Shown here in pieces: positions 53,792 through 61,328 of a DNA stretch of 64,000 bases. The notes beneath the pieces are model-generated. The model was given only the letters and a program-made list of their open reading frames with translations. It ran no database searches and was not told the origin of the DNA. The translations under genes were made by a program, and so were the position numbers. The number at the start of each line of letters is the position of its first letter. Positions within the stretch are counted from its first letter, which is position 1. Source of the DNA: Paludibacteraceae bacterium (GTDB lineage Bacteria > Bacteroidota > Bacteroidia > Bacteroidales > Paludibacteraceae); contig JAEERP010000006.1 of the NCBI GenBank assembly GCA_016285885.1, forward strand, positions 62,001 through 126,000, in the 5' to 3' direction.

Positions 53792-53839
53792 AAAATAAAA
53801 TTGATTAAATAAGTTTATAATAACTATATATTTAGCAAT

Positions 53840-53868
53840 ACAAAAATAAAAAATATTCTCATATTTCA
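53840..53868 (-). promoter_or_regulatory. Promoter of the 51404-53791 gene
   Basis: TATTTTTG (53840-53847) preceded after 18 nt by TTG (53866-53868), close to the TTTG-N19-TANNTTTG layout. The leader is about 45 nt. Confidence 0.5.
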
Positions 53869-53958
53869 ATACCATTCATTTGCTTTGTTTATATTTATTG
53901 ACTATTTTCAATGCAAACATTCACAAAAAAGATCATTAAACACGACTTGCACTACACA

Positions 53959-54005
53959 CAAAAAAAGTTGGCTCGCATCAGGACGAACCCAACACGAGCC
54001 AACTT
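53959..54005 (-). terminator. Strong terminator downstream of the lipocalin-like gene
   Basis: Arms AAGTTGGCTCG and CGAGCCAACTT (11 bp, 19-nt loop) are followed on the minus strand by a T run. It lies about 120 nt after the stop codon at 54123. Another hairpin (GCAGGGAA/TTCCCTGC, 54070-54102) lies in between. The rest of the 331-bp gap holds only the upstream gene's promoter. Confidence 0.75.
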
Positions 54006-54122
54006 GCCTACAGAACGGCTGAGACGTTACCCCAGCTATTTATTTGTTTTTATTGCAGAATGAGACGATGCAGGGAAGGACGCATAACGCATTATTCCCT
54101 GCCCCAACAATCCTCTATGACA

Positions 54123-54629
54123 CTATTTTTTCTCCAACATGTAGACATTCGTAAAATCCAACGACCCACCTTTGCGATCATACGTCAAAACCATCGTTTT
54201 ACCACTGATTTTTCTGATACGATATTTTTCAATTCTATTTCTGCAATCCTTTATAGCAATTATGGCAAAATCCTTATGTATTTCATTTACAGACGCATCA
54301 ACCTCCTTAAATTCATCTTCCAATCTCTCTCTTGAGCTCACTTTCGAAGGCGTCATGACAAGGGAGTCTCCTTTTATCGCATAAGTCCCTTCGACAAGGA
54401 CGAATCCACGTGCAATGTCCCATTTATATGAGCCAGAAGCATCGAACTCGAACCTTTCAAATAAAAATTCTTTTTTGCCAACTTCTATAACCGCCTTGCT
54501 TATTTCATCCCCTCTATTCTCACACACATAGTCTGTCGGCACCCATGTTCCTACTATTTGATTCTTGGTCACGGAACAACTAGACAGTCCTAAAGCACAG
54601 AGTGCGAAGAATAGTTTTAAATAATTCAT
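54123..54629 (-). CDS. Lipocalin-like lipoprotein
   Basis: The 168-residue product has a lipoprotein signal (FFALCALGLSSC, cysteine near residue 18) followed by NQIVGTWVPTDY, the lipocalin-like N-terminal pattern (IVGTW) common in Bacteroidetes lipoproteins, and a beta-rich body (FDASGSYKWDIARG, GDSLVMTPSK). It is AT-rich. Its ATG overlaps the stop of a 31-codon frame (54626-54721) by 4 nt. The ligand is unknown. Confidence 0.78.
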   Translation of the reverse strand: MNYLKLFFALCALGLSSCSVTKNQIVGTWVPTDYVCENRGDEISKAVIEVGKKEFLFERFEFDASGSYKWDIARGFVLVEGTYAIKGDSLVMTPSKVSSRERLEDEFKEVDASVNEIHKDFAIIAIKDCRNRIEKYRIRKISGKTMVLTYDRKGGSLDFTNVYMLEKK

Positions 54630-54721
54630 AATAAAATAGTTATATAATTTTCATTCCAGAGGATAAATGTACGAAAAAACAGTGCAACTTCACCGCAAAG
54701 AATAGAAAAGTTTTGCGCCAT
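54626..54721 (-). other. 31-codon frame with a RhuM-like head, overlapping the lipoprotein start
   Basis: Starting at an ATG on the minus strand (54719-54721), the frame reads MAQNFSILCGEVALFF and ends in TGA overlapping the ATG of the lipocalin-like gene (ATGA). Its first codons and the bases before them (TGTTTGCGATCATGGCGCAA) are close to the beginning of the RhuM-family gene at 55582. It is either a leftover gene head or a small leader peptide; expression is not shown. Confidence 0.35.
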
Positions 54722-54748
54722 GATCGCAAACATATTTTATGATTTTTT

Positions 54749-55582
54749 TCATACCGTTTCCACCCTACGCAGCAACTCCTCCGCCCGCAGCTCCATCTTG
54801 CAGAAGGCGAACCATTTCTTCCCCAAGTCCTTAATGGAGGCTCCGATGTGGTAGACCTCATCATCGATCACAAGGAAACGGTCGTGCGAGTGGGCGAACT
54901 CCCGGACAGTGACGGGACGGTACTGTGCGTTGTGCCGTTGCACGTCGAGGCGGAACGTGGCATTCAAGCTCTTGGTGAAGATGGTGGCTTCCACAGGCTC
55001 TCGGCGCTTGTCGAGCATTTGCAGGACGGTATCATCCACATAATTGTCTATCAACACGATACGATGCTTCGCACTGCGTATCAAGTCATTGACGAACTTA
55101 TAGGCATCGAAGATCTGTCCGTCGTAGAAGATGCCCTCCACGGGAGGCAGGGAGGTGCGGACGAAGAAGTCTATTTTGTTCTCCGTCTCGGTCACGCGGT
55201 GCTCAAGGCGTTCGATGCGCTGATTCACGGCATGCCCATTAAGGAGGTACTCCTTTAGCACCTTGTTCGCCCACTGGCGGAACAGAATACCTTGGCGTGA
55301 TTTCACACGATACCCGATTGACAAAATCATATCAAGATTGTAATACTCCATATTATACGTTTTGCCATTGCTAGCAGTTGTCGCAAAATTTGCGACAACT
55401 GAAATTTCCGCCAATTCTTCAGAAAGCGCATTGGCGATATGCTTACCGATGGTTTTCACATCACGTCCGAACAGGGTTGCCATTTGGTGACGATTCAGCC
55501 AGACCGTTTCCCCATCCATACGCACCTCTATCCTTACCGCCTCATCGGGCTGGTACAATACTATTTCATTCTTCTGTGCCAT
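54749..55582 (-). CDS. RhuM family protein with C-terminal phospholipase-D-like region
   Basis: The 277-residue protein starts MAQKNEIVLYQPDEAVRIEV and contains the RhuM signature: ETVWLNRHQMATLFGRDVKT, YYNLDMILSIGYRVKSRQGI and FRQWANKVLKEYLLNG. RhuM was first named in a Salmonella pathogenicity island; relatives behave like phage antirepressor or toxin-locus DNA-binding proteins. The C-terminal third (HRIVLIDNYVDDTVLQML, HDRFLVIDDEVYHIGASIKD) resembles a degenerate phospholipase D-type half domain with an HxR-like motif in place of HKD. A 27-bp palindrome (55375-55401) lies inside the coding region at VVANFATTAS. The start at 55582 replaces an upstream in-frame codon. Confidence 0.85.
   Translation of the reverse strand: MAQKNEIVLYQPDEAVRIEVRMDGETVWLNRHQMATLFGRDVKTIGKHIANALSEELAEISVVANFATTASNGKTYNMEYYNLDMILSIGYRVKSRQGILFRQWANKVLKEYLLNGHAVNQRIERLEHRVTETENKIDFFVRTSLPPVEGIFYDGQIFDAYKFVNDLIRSAKHRIVLIDNYVDDTVLQMLDKRREPVEATIFTKSLNATFRLDVQRHNAQYRPVTVREFAHSHDRFLVIDDEVYHIGASIKDLGKKWFAFCKMELRAEELLRRVETV
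55375..55401. repeat. 27-bp palindrome inside the RhuM-family gene
   Basis: Arms of 13 bp (CAGTTGTCGCAAA and TTTGCGACAACTG) around one central base. It encodes part of VVANFATTAS. A closely related palindrome (arms AACTGTCGCAAA / TTTGCGACAGTT) lies at 55675-55699 outside the gene. Confidence 0.9.
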
Positions 55583-55618
55583 AATTGCAAACAAATATTT
55601 ATAATCGATTTTCAATCT

Positions 55619-55777
55619 CTAACAATCCTTGAATACTCCACAAGACGTCTCACCTGCCCACCACCCTCTGATTGAACTGTCGCAAATTTTGCGACAGTTG
55701 AAATGGCCTAGCGGTCTTCTTGTTGAACTGTCAAGTATTCCTTGACAGTTGAATACTATCACATTCCTTTGTGCCAT
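55619..55777 (-). pseudogene. Duplicated RhuM head, 52-codon frame
   Basis: On the minus strand TTGTTTGCAATCATGGCACA is nearly identical to the start of the RhuM-family gene 200 bp downstream. The frame begins MAQRNVIVF, like MAQKNEIVL, then diverges and ends after 52 codons. Two palindromes lie inside it: 55675-55699 (arms AACTGTCGCAAA / TTTGCGACAGTT) and 55726-55750 (arms AACTGTCAAG / CTTGACAGTT). It is best explained as the 5' end of a deleted RhuM paralogue reshaped by palindromic repeats. Confidence 0.5.
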
Positions 55778-55810
55778 GATTGCAAACAATTTGACAGGTT
55801 ATATTTTGTG

Positions 55811-55840
55811 CAAATATACACATTTTTCCTTAAAAGCAAA
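55811..55840 (-). promoter_or_regulatory. Promoter upstream of the RhuM region
   Basis: TTTG (55837-55840), 18 nt, then TATATTTG (55811-55818, perfect TANNTTTG). It would drive the 55619-55777 remnant and then the RhuM gene. Confidence 0.55.
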
Positions 55841-55915
55841 CTGTCAGGTGTATGATGAGTTTATAAATTAGAGGATAAGGAGTATAAAAAACAATCAAGC
55901 ACATTAGGCGAGCTA

Positions 55916-56374
55916 TCAAATGATGAGGTCGGAGAAATCGTCATGATAAAAACCGTAAGCGATATCTCCTTTCAAAACATCTACGGTCAATTCCGTCATA
56001 CAATACGAGCATTCCTCTCTTTTCTCCTTAACCCATTCTTCATAGGAAAGGGAAAAGTCTTGCGCATCCAGTTCTTCCGTGACAAGTTCCTCGACATACC
56101 ATACCTCACTCGCCCCTAAGGCTTTGGCTATTCGGCTTATTTCAGCCCGCAACCAGCTATAACCATCCAGACGTTCCGTAAAAGCAGATTGCCTATAACA
56201 GGTATTTATCAGGAGGAAATCCTCAAACAAATAGAATAATCTAGAATCCGCAAATTCAGAGGCAATTCCATTCAACGCAGGGATTTCCGCATCGTATATA
56301 CAGGATTCTCCCTCGTCAGGGCAAAAGGAATCCCCAATTTTATAGGGTATTATGGCATATAGGTACGCTGACAT
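55916..56374 (-). CDS. Hypothetical acidic protein
   Basis: The 152-residue product (start at the ATG 56372-56374, MSAYLYAIIPYKIGDS) has no signal peptide or membrane helix and is acidic and tryptophan/tyrosine-containing (GASEVWYVEELVTEELDAQ, EEWVKEKREECSYCM). A -7 element lies 28 nt upstream. No family is recognised. Its position in an AT-rich region between the RhuM locus and a REP element suggests an accessory, perhaps immunity-type gene, but there is no sequence proof. Confidence 0.65.
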   Translation of the reverse strand: MSAYLYAIIPYKIGDSFCPDEGESCIYDAEIPALNGIASEFADSRLFYLFEDFLLINTCYRQSAFTERLDGYSWLRAEISRIAKALGASEVWYVEELVTEELDAQDFSLSYEEWVKEKREECSYCMTELTVDVLKGDIAYGFYHDDFSDLII

Positions 56375-56401
56375 GATTAATATTTGATCGAAGAACGTTG
56401 G

Positions 56402-56409
56402 CAAATGTA
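56402..56409 (-). promoter_or_regulatory. -7 element before the 55916-56374 gene
   Basis: TACATTTG on the minus strand matches TANNTTTG perfectly; no -33 TTTG at the usual distance. Confidence 0.45.
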
Positions 56410-56513
56410 CAATATTTTTCACATACCACTATAACAAATTTCAGTTTTCAAAAAACACTATGCACCCCGATTAATCAAACAAAAACAGACCGGTGATAAA
56501 TAAAAGAATTCCG

Positions 56514-56600
56514 TGCCGTCCCTTCAGGGCTCTCCCCTCCCCTTCCCAACCTCCCAGGGGTTTACACCCCTGGCTGGGCTATACCGCCCCGTCGGGGCTG
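56514..56600. repeat. REP-like palindromic element
   Basis: A GC-rich block in an AT-rich gap with several hairpins: CCAGGGG/CCCCTGG (56554-56573), GCCCC-GTC-GGGGC (56586-56598) and CCCTTCAGGG at its left end. It resembles the element at 49909-49965 (CCCAGGG/CCCTGGG next to a GGGCT stem). A 76-codon frame across it has the composition of the repeats and is not a gene. Further right, 56707-56746 holds TTAACTC heptamers like those near proS. Nothing else was found in the 359-bp gap. Confidence 0.75.
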
Positions 56601-56733
56601 AGAGCGTGCGGATTGGAAAGGGATACTCGTTCCAAAGCTAAATTTCACACCCCACAAGGCTATACATTATGCCATAAAAATCGGGCTTGCCCCAAAGGAA
56701 CAAGCCCAACTCTTAACTCTTAATTTTTAACTC

Positions 56734-57531
56734 TTAATTTTTAACTTCCCTCTCCAACTTCTTCGCCTCGTTCCAATACCGATCCATCTCCTCCAGAGGC
56801 ATCTCCTTCAGGTCCTTGCCCTTGGCCAGCGTCTGCGACTCCACGTAATTGAAGCGACGGATGAACTTCTGGTTGCACTTCTCCAATGCGTTCTCAGGGT
56901 TTATCTTATAGAGCCTAGCGGCATTCACCATGCTGAACATCAGGTCGCCGAACTCCTCCTCCATCTTCTCGGCATCGAGGTGCTTCACCTCCGTCATGAG
57001 CTCGTCGAACTCCTCCTTCACCTTGTCCCACACCTGCTCCTTCTCTTCCCAGTCGAAGCCCACGTTGCGGGCCTTGTCCTGAATACGGTAAGACTTGATC
57101 AGTGCGGGAAGCGCATCCGGCACGCCCGAAAGGACGCTCTTGTTGCCATCCTTCTCCTTCCGTTTGATCTGCTCCCACGTCTGCTCGACCTCGCCGGCCG
57201 TCTTCGCCGCACCTTCGCCGAAGACATGCGGATGGCGGAATATCAGCTTATCACACAACGAGTTGCACACATCAGCGATGTCGAAATCATTCGTCTCGGA
57301 GGCAATCTTGGAATAGAAAACGATATGCAACAGCACATCCCCCAACTCCTTGCGGATCTCCTTCATGTCCTTCTTCATGATCGCGTCGCAAAGCTCGTAC
57401 GTCTCCTCGATCGTGTTCGCGCGCAACGACTCGAACGTCTGTTTCTTGTCCCAAGGGCACTTCAGCCTCAACTCGTCCATCACATCCAACAAACGTTGGA
57501 AAGCCTTCAATTTATCTTCTGTCGTATTCAT
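56734..57531 (-). CDS. mazG: Nucleoside triphosphate pyrophosphohydrolase MazG
   Basis: MazG hydrolyses NTPs to NMPs and pyrophosphate, cleaning the pool and lowering (p)ppGpp in some species. The 265-residue protein has two MazG domains: the first with CPWDKKQTFESLRANTIEET and ELGDVLLHIVFYSKI, the second with WDKVKEEFDELMTEV and EEEFGDLMFSMVNAARLY. These EExxE...ExxD metal sites are complete. The start ATG at 57529-57531 (MNTTEDK) is preferred to one five codons earlier. It follows the glycosyltransferase after 33 nt. Confidence 0.94.
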   Translation of the reverse strand: MNTTEDKLKAFQRLLDVMDELRLKCPWDKKQTFESLRANTIEETYELCDAIMKKDMKEIRKELGDVLLHIVFYSKIASETNDFDIADVCNSLCDKLIFRHPHVFGEGAAKTAGEVEQTWEQIKRKEKDGNKSVLSGVPDALPALIKSYRIQDKARNVGFDWEEKEQVWDKVKEEFDELMTEVKHLDAEKMEEEFGDLMFSMVNAARLYKINPENALEKCNQKFIRRFNYVESQTLAKGKDLKEMPLEEMDRYWNEAKKLEREVKN

Positions 57532-57564
57532 AGAAACAATACTCAAAACGAAACAATCATACGC

Positions 57565-58752
57565 CTACTGCTTCCACATGGCGTTTTTCTTCTCACCGAT
57601 CTTGCCGAAGGTCCGCACATGGAGTGTGATGAGCGGCAAGATGATATCGTACAACACGATAGACAATGTGAACTTCCTCTCCGTCAATGCATTGGAGGTC
57701 TTCGTGAAGACAACCAGCTGGGTGATGAGGCGGATGAGGAACAGGAACGCCACGATGCCCATCGATATGAAATCGGTCCAAACGGCGAACATCACCAGCA
57801 ACACAAGCGCCAATAAATAGAAGATATAGCGGGAGATGATCTCCGAACTGATTCTGAATTTCGTGGCAGGAAGATACTCCGCATAGGTCTCCATCTGCTT
57901 CTCACGCTGATAGAGGAACGAATTCATCGTCAAATCCCTATGCGACCAGGTGACGGCCTCCGGCTCCACACACACCGCCGTGTTTTGATCGGTGGCGATG
58001 TCACGGATCAGCAAGTCATCGTCGCCATACGAAAGGATCAGATGGGAGGTGAAGCCTTTCTTCGCGAAGAAGAGCTCCTTCGAGTAGGAGAGGTTACCGC
58101 TCACGCCTCGGTACGGCTTCTTTTGCAGGGCGAACCCCATGAAACGCATCGCCTCGAACATCATATCGTAGGCGATCATATTGTCCAGGAACCCATTATT
58201 ACCCTTGTAGCCCGTATAGCCCAGCACAACGGAGGTGCCGCTGGCGTAGTGGCGCATGATGTTGGCGATCCACTGGTCGCTCGCCGGCTCACAGTCCGCA
58301 TCGATCAAGAGCAGATGGTCGTAATGAGCGGCCTTGATACCCACGGTCACGCACATTTTCTTACGGCTCATGTACTTCGCGCCCATCGGCAGGAAGGTCT
58401 GGTAGAGGTTAGGATACTGCTCAGTCATCTTCTTCAGGAGGTCAGTGCTCTCGTCCGTGGAACCATCGTTGACCACGATCACTTCAAACTTGGGGTACTT
58501 CTGTTTCAGTACCGCCGGCAAGAAACGGGCCAGGTTCTCCGATTCGTTCCTCGCGCAAATAATGACTGACACCGCTGGTTTATTGGTGGAGAGCCGCACA
58601 TCGTTCTTGTCTATCCTATTCTTGAAACGGAAGATTCCGCTATAATACCTGAAATAGAAATAGAGTTGTAACACCAGTGCGAATAGGAAAACGCCCAACA
58701 ACACCCACACATACTCCTTGTATTCAGCCACACGCAACAAATAATCTTCCAT
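57565..58752 (-). CDS. Membrane-bound family 2 glycosyltransferase
   Basis: The 395-residue protein has an N-terminal membrane helix (VWVLLGVFLFALVLQLYFYF), a GT-A domain with AVSVIICARNESENLARFL, VIVVNDGSTDESTDLL and LLIDADCEPASDQWI, an acceptor region KPYRGVSGNLSYSKEL, and a QxxRW-like SFLYQREKQMETY. Two or three C-terminal helices follow. This is the layout of processive or polymer-type glycosyltransferases, but the sugar and polymer are unknown. Conserved DAD and the GDDDLLIRD motif support activity. Confidence 0.9.
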   Translation of the reverse strand: MEDYLLRVAEYKEYVWVLLGVFLFALVLQLYFYFRYYSGIFRFKNRIDKNDVRLSTNKPAVSVIICARNESENLARFLPAVLKQKYPKFEVIVVNDGSTDESTDLLKKMTEQYPNLYQTFLPMGAKYMSRKKMCVTVGIKAAHYDHLLLIDADCEPASDQWIANIMRHYASGTSVVLGYTGYKGNNGFLDNMIAYDMMFEAMRFMGFALQKKPYRGVSGNLSYSKELFFAKKGFTSHLILSYGDDDLLIRDIATDQNTAVCVEPEAVTWSHRDLTMNSFLYQREKQMETYAEYLPATKFRISSEIISRYIFYLLALVLLVMFAVWTDFISMGIVAFLFLIRLITQLVVFTKTSNALTERKFTLSIVLYDIILPLITLHVRTFGKIGEKKNAMWKQ

Positions 58753-58814
58753 TTTCGCTATCTTTTACGGGGATAACCCCCACATTAACACATACTTATA
58801 GCAAGTCCGAAGAC

Positions 58815-59981
58815 TTAGAATTCGGTAGAGAGGTAGCCTTTCGGCAAACGTCTCAGGTTGTAGCCCGAAGCCATGATCTCGCCGTATGCACCGGCCGAAC
58901 GAATCGCCAAGTAATCACCGCGCTTCGTTCCGTTCAACAGGACATCCTTGTCGAATACATCCGACGACTCGCAGATAGGTCCCACCACGTCATACTTCTC
59001 CTCCTCCGCATCCGAAGAGATGTTCTCGATACGGTGGTAAGCCTGGTACAACGCCGGACGGATCAGGTCGGTCATGCCCGCGTCCACGATGGCGAACTGC
59101 TTCTCCTTGCCCTTCTTCACGTAAGTCACCTTGGTGATCAGGCTACCGCACTGCGCCACGATGGAACGTCCCGGCTCGCAATGCAACTGCTGTCCCGGAC
59201 GCAGCTTCAGGTATTTGGAGAAGAGGCGGAAATAGGCCTCGAAATCAGCGATAGGCATGTGGTTCGGATGCTCATAGTTGATGCCCAAACCGCCACCGAT
59301 GTTGATGTTCGCCAGACGAACGCCCATAGCCTCCATCGCATCCTGCAACTCGTTGATTTTCACGCAGAGATGCTCGTATGAGCTAAGGTCCGTGATCTGC
59401 GAACCGATATGGAAATGCAAGCCGATCAGCTTCAAGTTCTTCAACGAATCGAACATCTTCACCACGTCGGCCAAATCATCCATGTTGAAACCGAACTTGT
59501 TCTCGTTCAAGCCCGTCGTGATGTAATGGTGCGTGTGTGCGTCCACGTTAGGATTCACGCGGAGCTCCACGTTCGCCACCTTGCCCTTCTTGCCCGCCAA
59601 TTCGTTGATCACCTCCAATTCAGGAATAGACTCGGCGTTAAAGCAGAAGATATCATTGTCCAACGCAAGGTTTATCTCAGGGTCCGTCTTACCCACGCCG
59701 GCGAAGACGATACGGGAGGCCGGGAAACCGGACTCGATGGCGGCCTTCACCTCATTACCGCTCACGCAATCGGCGCCCAAACCCTTCTGGGCGATGATTT
59801 TCAACACCTTAGGATTCGCATTGGCCTTTATAGCGTAATGCACAATGGCATGATTCGCCTCCGACTCCTTCTTCACCAAGTCCAACGTCCTGTTCAACAC
59901 ATCAACATCGTAATAATAGAAGGGAGTCTCAACGTCCCTAAATTTATCGATGGGGAAGTTCCCCTTAACTACGTTTGCCAT
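58815..59981 (-). CDS. lysA: Diaminopimelate decarboxylase
   Basis: LysA makes lysine from meso-diaminopimelate. The 388-residue fold-type III PLP enzyme has the PLP lysine in IVHYAIKANANPKVL, ADCVSGNEVKAAI, the family HFHIGSQI motif, GGGLGINY and CEPGRSIVAQCG, plus the C-terminal ICESSDVFDKD. Its start is directly after the lysC stop (no gap), so aspartate kinase and DAP decarboxylase are produced together, covering the first and last steps of the pathway. Confidence 0.96.
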   Translation of the reverse strand: MANVVKGNFPIDKFRDVETPFYYYDVDVLNRTLDLVKKESEANHAIVHYAIKANANPKVLKIIAQKGLGADCVSGNEVKAAIESGFPASRIVFAGVGKTDPEINLALDNDIFCFNAESIPELEVINELAGKKGKVANVELRVNPNVDAHTHHYITTGLNENKFGFNMDDLADVVKMFDSLKNLKLIGLHFHIGSQITDLSSYEHLCVKINELQDAMEAMGVRLANINIGGGLGINYEHPNHMPIADFEAYFRLFSKYLKLRPGQQLHCEPGRSIVAQCGSLITKVTYVKKGKEKQFAIVDAGMTDLIRPALYQAYHRIENISSDAEEEKYDVVGPICESSDVFDKDVLLNGTKRGDYLAIRSAGAYGEIMASGYNLRRLPKGYLSTEF

Positions 59982-61289
59982 TTAAAATAATTTATTGTTC
60001 AATTGATTCAAAGCCATCTTTTTGTCTTTTCCATCGACCAAGATCGATATATTCTGCAGACTTCCTCCGTAAGAGATCATCTGCACAGGCAACTCCTTGA
60101 GCGCATCCAGCACCTTGTTCGAAGCGCCTTCTCCGCAACGCATATCGCCCACGACGCATACGATCGTCATGTTCTTGCTCACCGTGACGGTACCGAAGGT
60201 CTTCAGATCATTCACGATCTCCTCCAAGTACTTGTCGTTATCGATGGTCACCGAGACACCTATCTCGGAGGTGGTAATCATATCTATGGCGGTCTTATGC
60301 CCCTCGAACACCTCGAAGACGCGGCGCAGGAATCCGTGCGCCAAGAGCATGCGGACAGACTTAATCTTAATCATCGTGATGCCATCCTTGGCGGCGATCG
60401 CCTTCACCTGGCCATTCGGCATCTCGGAAGAGACGAGCGCTCCCTCGCTATCAGGCGACATCACATTCTTCAGGCGGATAGGCATATTGGCCAGCTTGGC
60501 AGGAAGAATGGACATCGGATGGATCACTCTGCCCAAGAAATAGGAGAGCTCCGCAGTCTCGTCGAACGTCAAGGACTTCACCGGACGGGCATTCTGGACG
60601 ATGGCAGGGTCACTGTCATAGATTCCATACGTGTCGCTCCAGAGGATCACCTCCTGCGCTTGAGCAGCGACACCGATCAGCGTAGCGGAATAATCGCTTC
60701 CCCCCACGCCGAAGTTCTCCACCTCGCCATAAGCGTTGCGGCAGATAAAGCCCTCCGTGACGAACGTGTCCGCCGACTTGTTCTCCTCCATCAGTTTGGA
60801 GAGCGACTCTTTGATGAACTTAGCGTCCGGCTCGTCATTCTTGTCCGTCTTCATGAAATCCAACGAATTCAGGTGGACCGCCTTGACGCCCAATGTGTTC
60901 AAATAGGAGACGAACAATTCGGAGATCAACAGCTCGCCCTGCGCGATGATGATCTTCTCCTCATATTTCGTAAAGAGTTCCTTCGCCGTCTCCCGGATGA
61001 CCGAGGAGTATGACTCGACGACCTTCTTCATCTCAGCGTTCTTCCTCGATTCAGGGAAGAGGTCATCGACCAGTTTCGCATACTGGAGCTCCATGTTGTT
61101 CATCAGCTCCATGGCACCATCGACATTCTTCATGTAGAGATAGTCCGCCACCTCCTGCAACGCCTCGCGAGAACCGTTGATGGAGGAGAGGACAACGATG
61201 TTACCCTTCTCGGCGGCCACTTGTTTAGCCACCTCCTTTATCTTTGCGGCGGAAGTCAACGTGGAACTTCCATACTTCAATATCTTCAT
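59982..61289 (-). CDS. lysC: Aspartate kinase
   Basis: The 435-residue monofunctional kinase has the N-terminal phosphate-binding MKILKYGSSTLTSA, GFICRNAYGEVENFGVGGSD, TYGIYDSDPAIV, and two C-terminal ACT domains (IKIKSVRMLLAHGFLRRVFE and MTIVCVVGDMRCGEG) through which amino acid feedback inhibition works. The usual KFGGTS is KYGSST. It catalyses the first step toward lysine, threonine and methionine. It lies between the GH9 gene (39 nt) and lysA (0 nt). Confidence 0.93.
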   Translation of the reverse strand: MKILKYGSSTLTSAAKIKEVAKQVAAEKGNIVVLSSINGSREALQEVADYLYMKNVDGAMELMNNMELQYAKLVDDLFPESRKNAEMKKVVESYSSVIRETAKELFTKYEEKIIIAQGELLISELFVSYLNTLGVKAVHLNSLDFMKTDKNDEPDAKFIKESLSKLMEENKSADTFVTEGFICRNAYGEVENFGVGGSDYSATLIGVAAQAQEVILWSDTYGIYDSDPAIVQNARPVKSLTFDETAELSYFLGRVIHPMSILPAKLANMPIRLKNVMSPDSEGALVSSEMPNGQVKAIAAKDGITMIKIKSVRMLLAHGFLRRVFEVFEGHKTAIDMITTSEIGVSVTIDNDKYLEEIVNDLKTFGTVTVSKNMTIVCVVGDMRCGEGASNKVLDALKELPVQMISYGGSLQNISILVDGKDKKMALNQLNNKLF

Positions 61290-61328
61290 ATCTTTAATTC
61301 AACAAATTAGGTGAATAAAAAATCACTA

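Noticed and set aside
56493-56723. 76-codon frame rich in Pro, Arg and Gly
   Set aside because: It is made of the REP-like palindromes and is not flanked by expression signals.
60003-61013. 336-codon open frame on the plus strand antisense to lysC
   Set aside because: The lysC reading frame has all aspartate kinase motifs; the antisense frame has none and no promoter.
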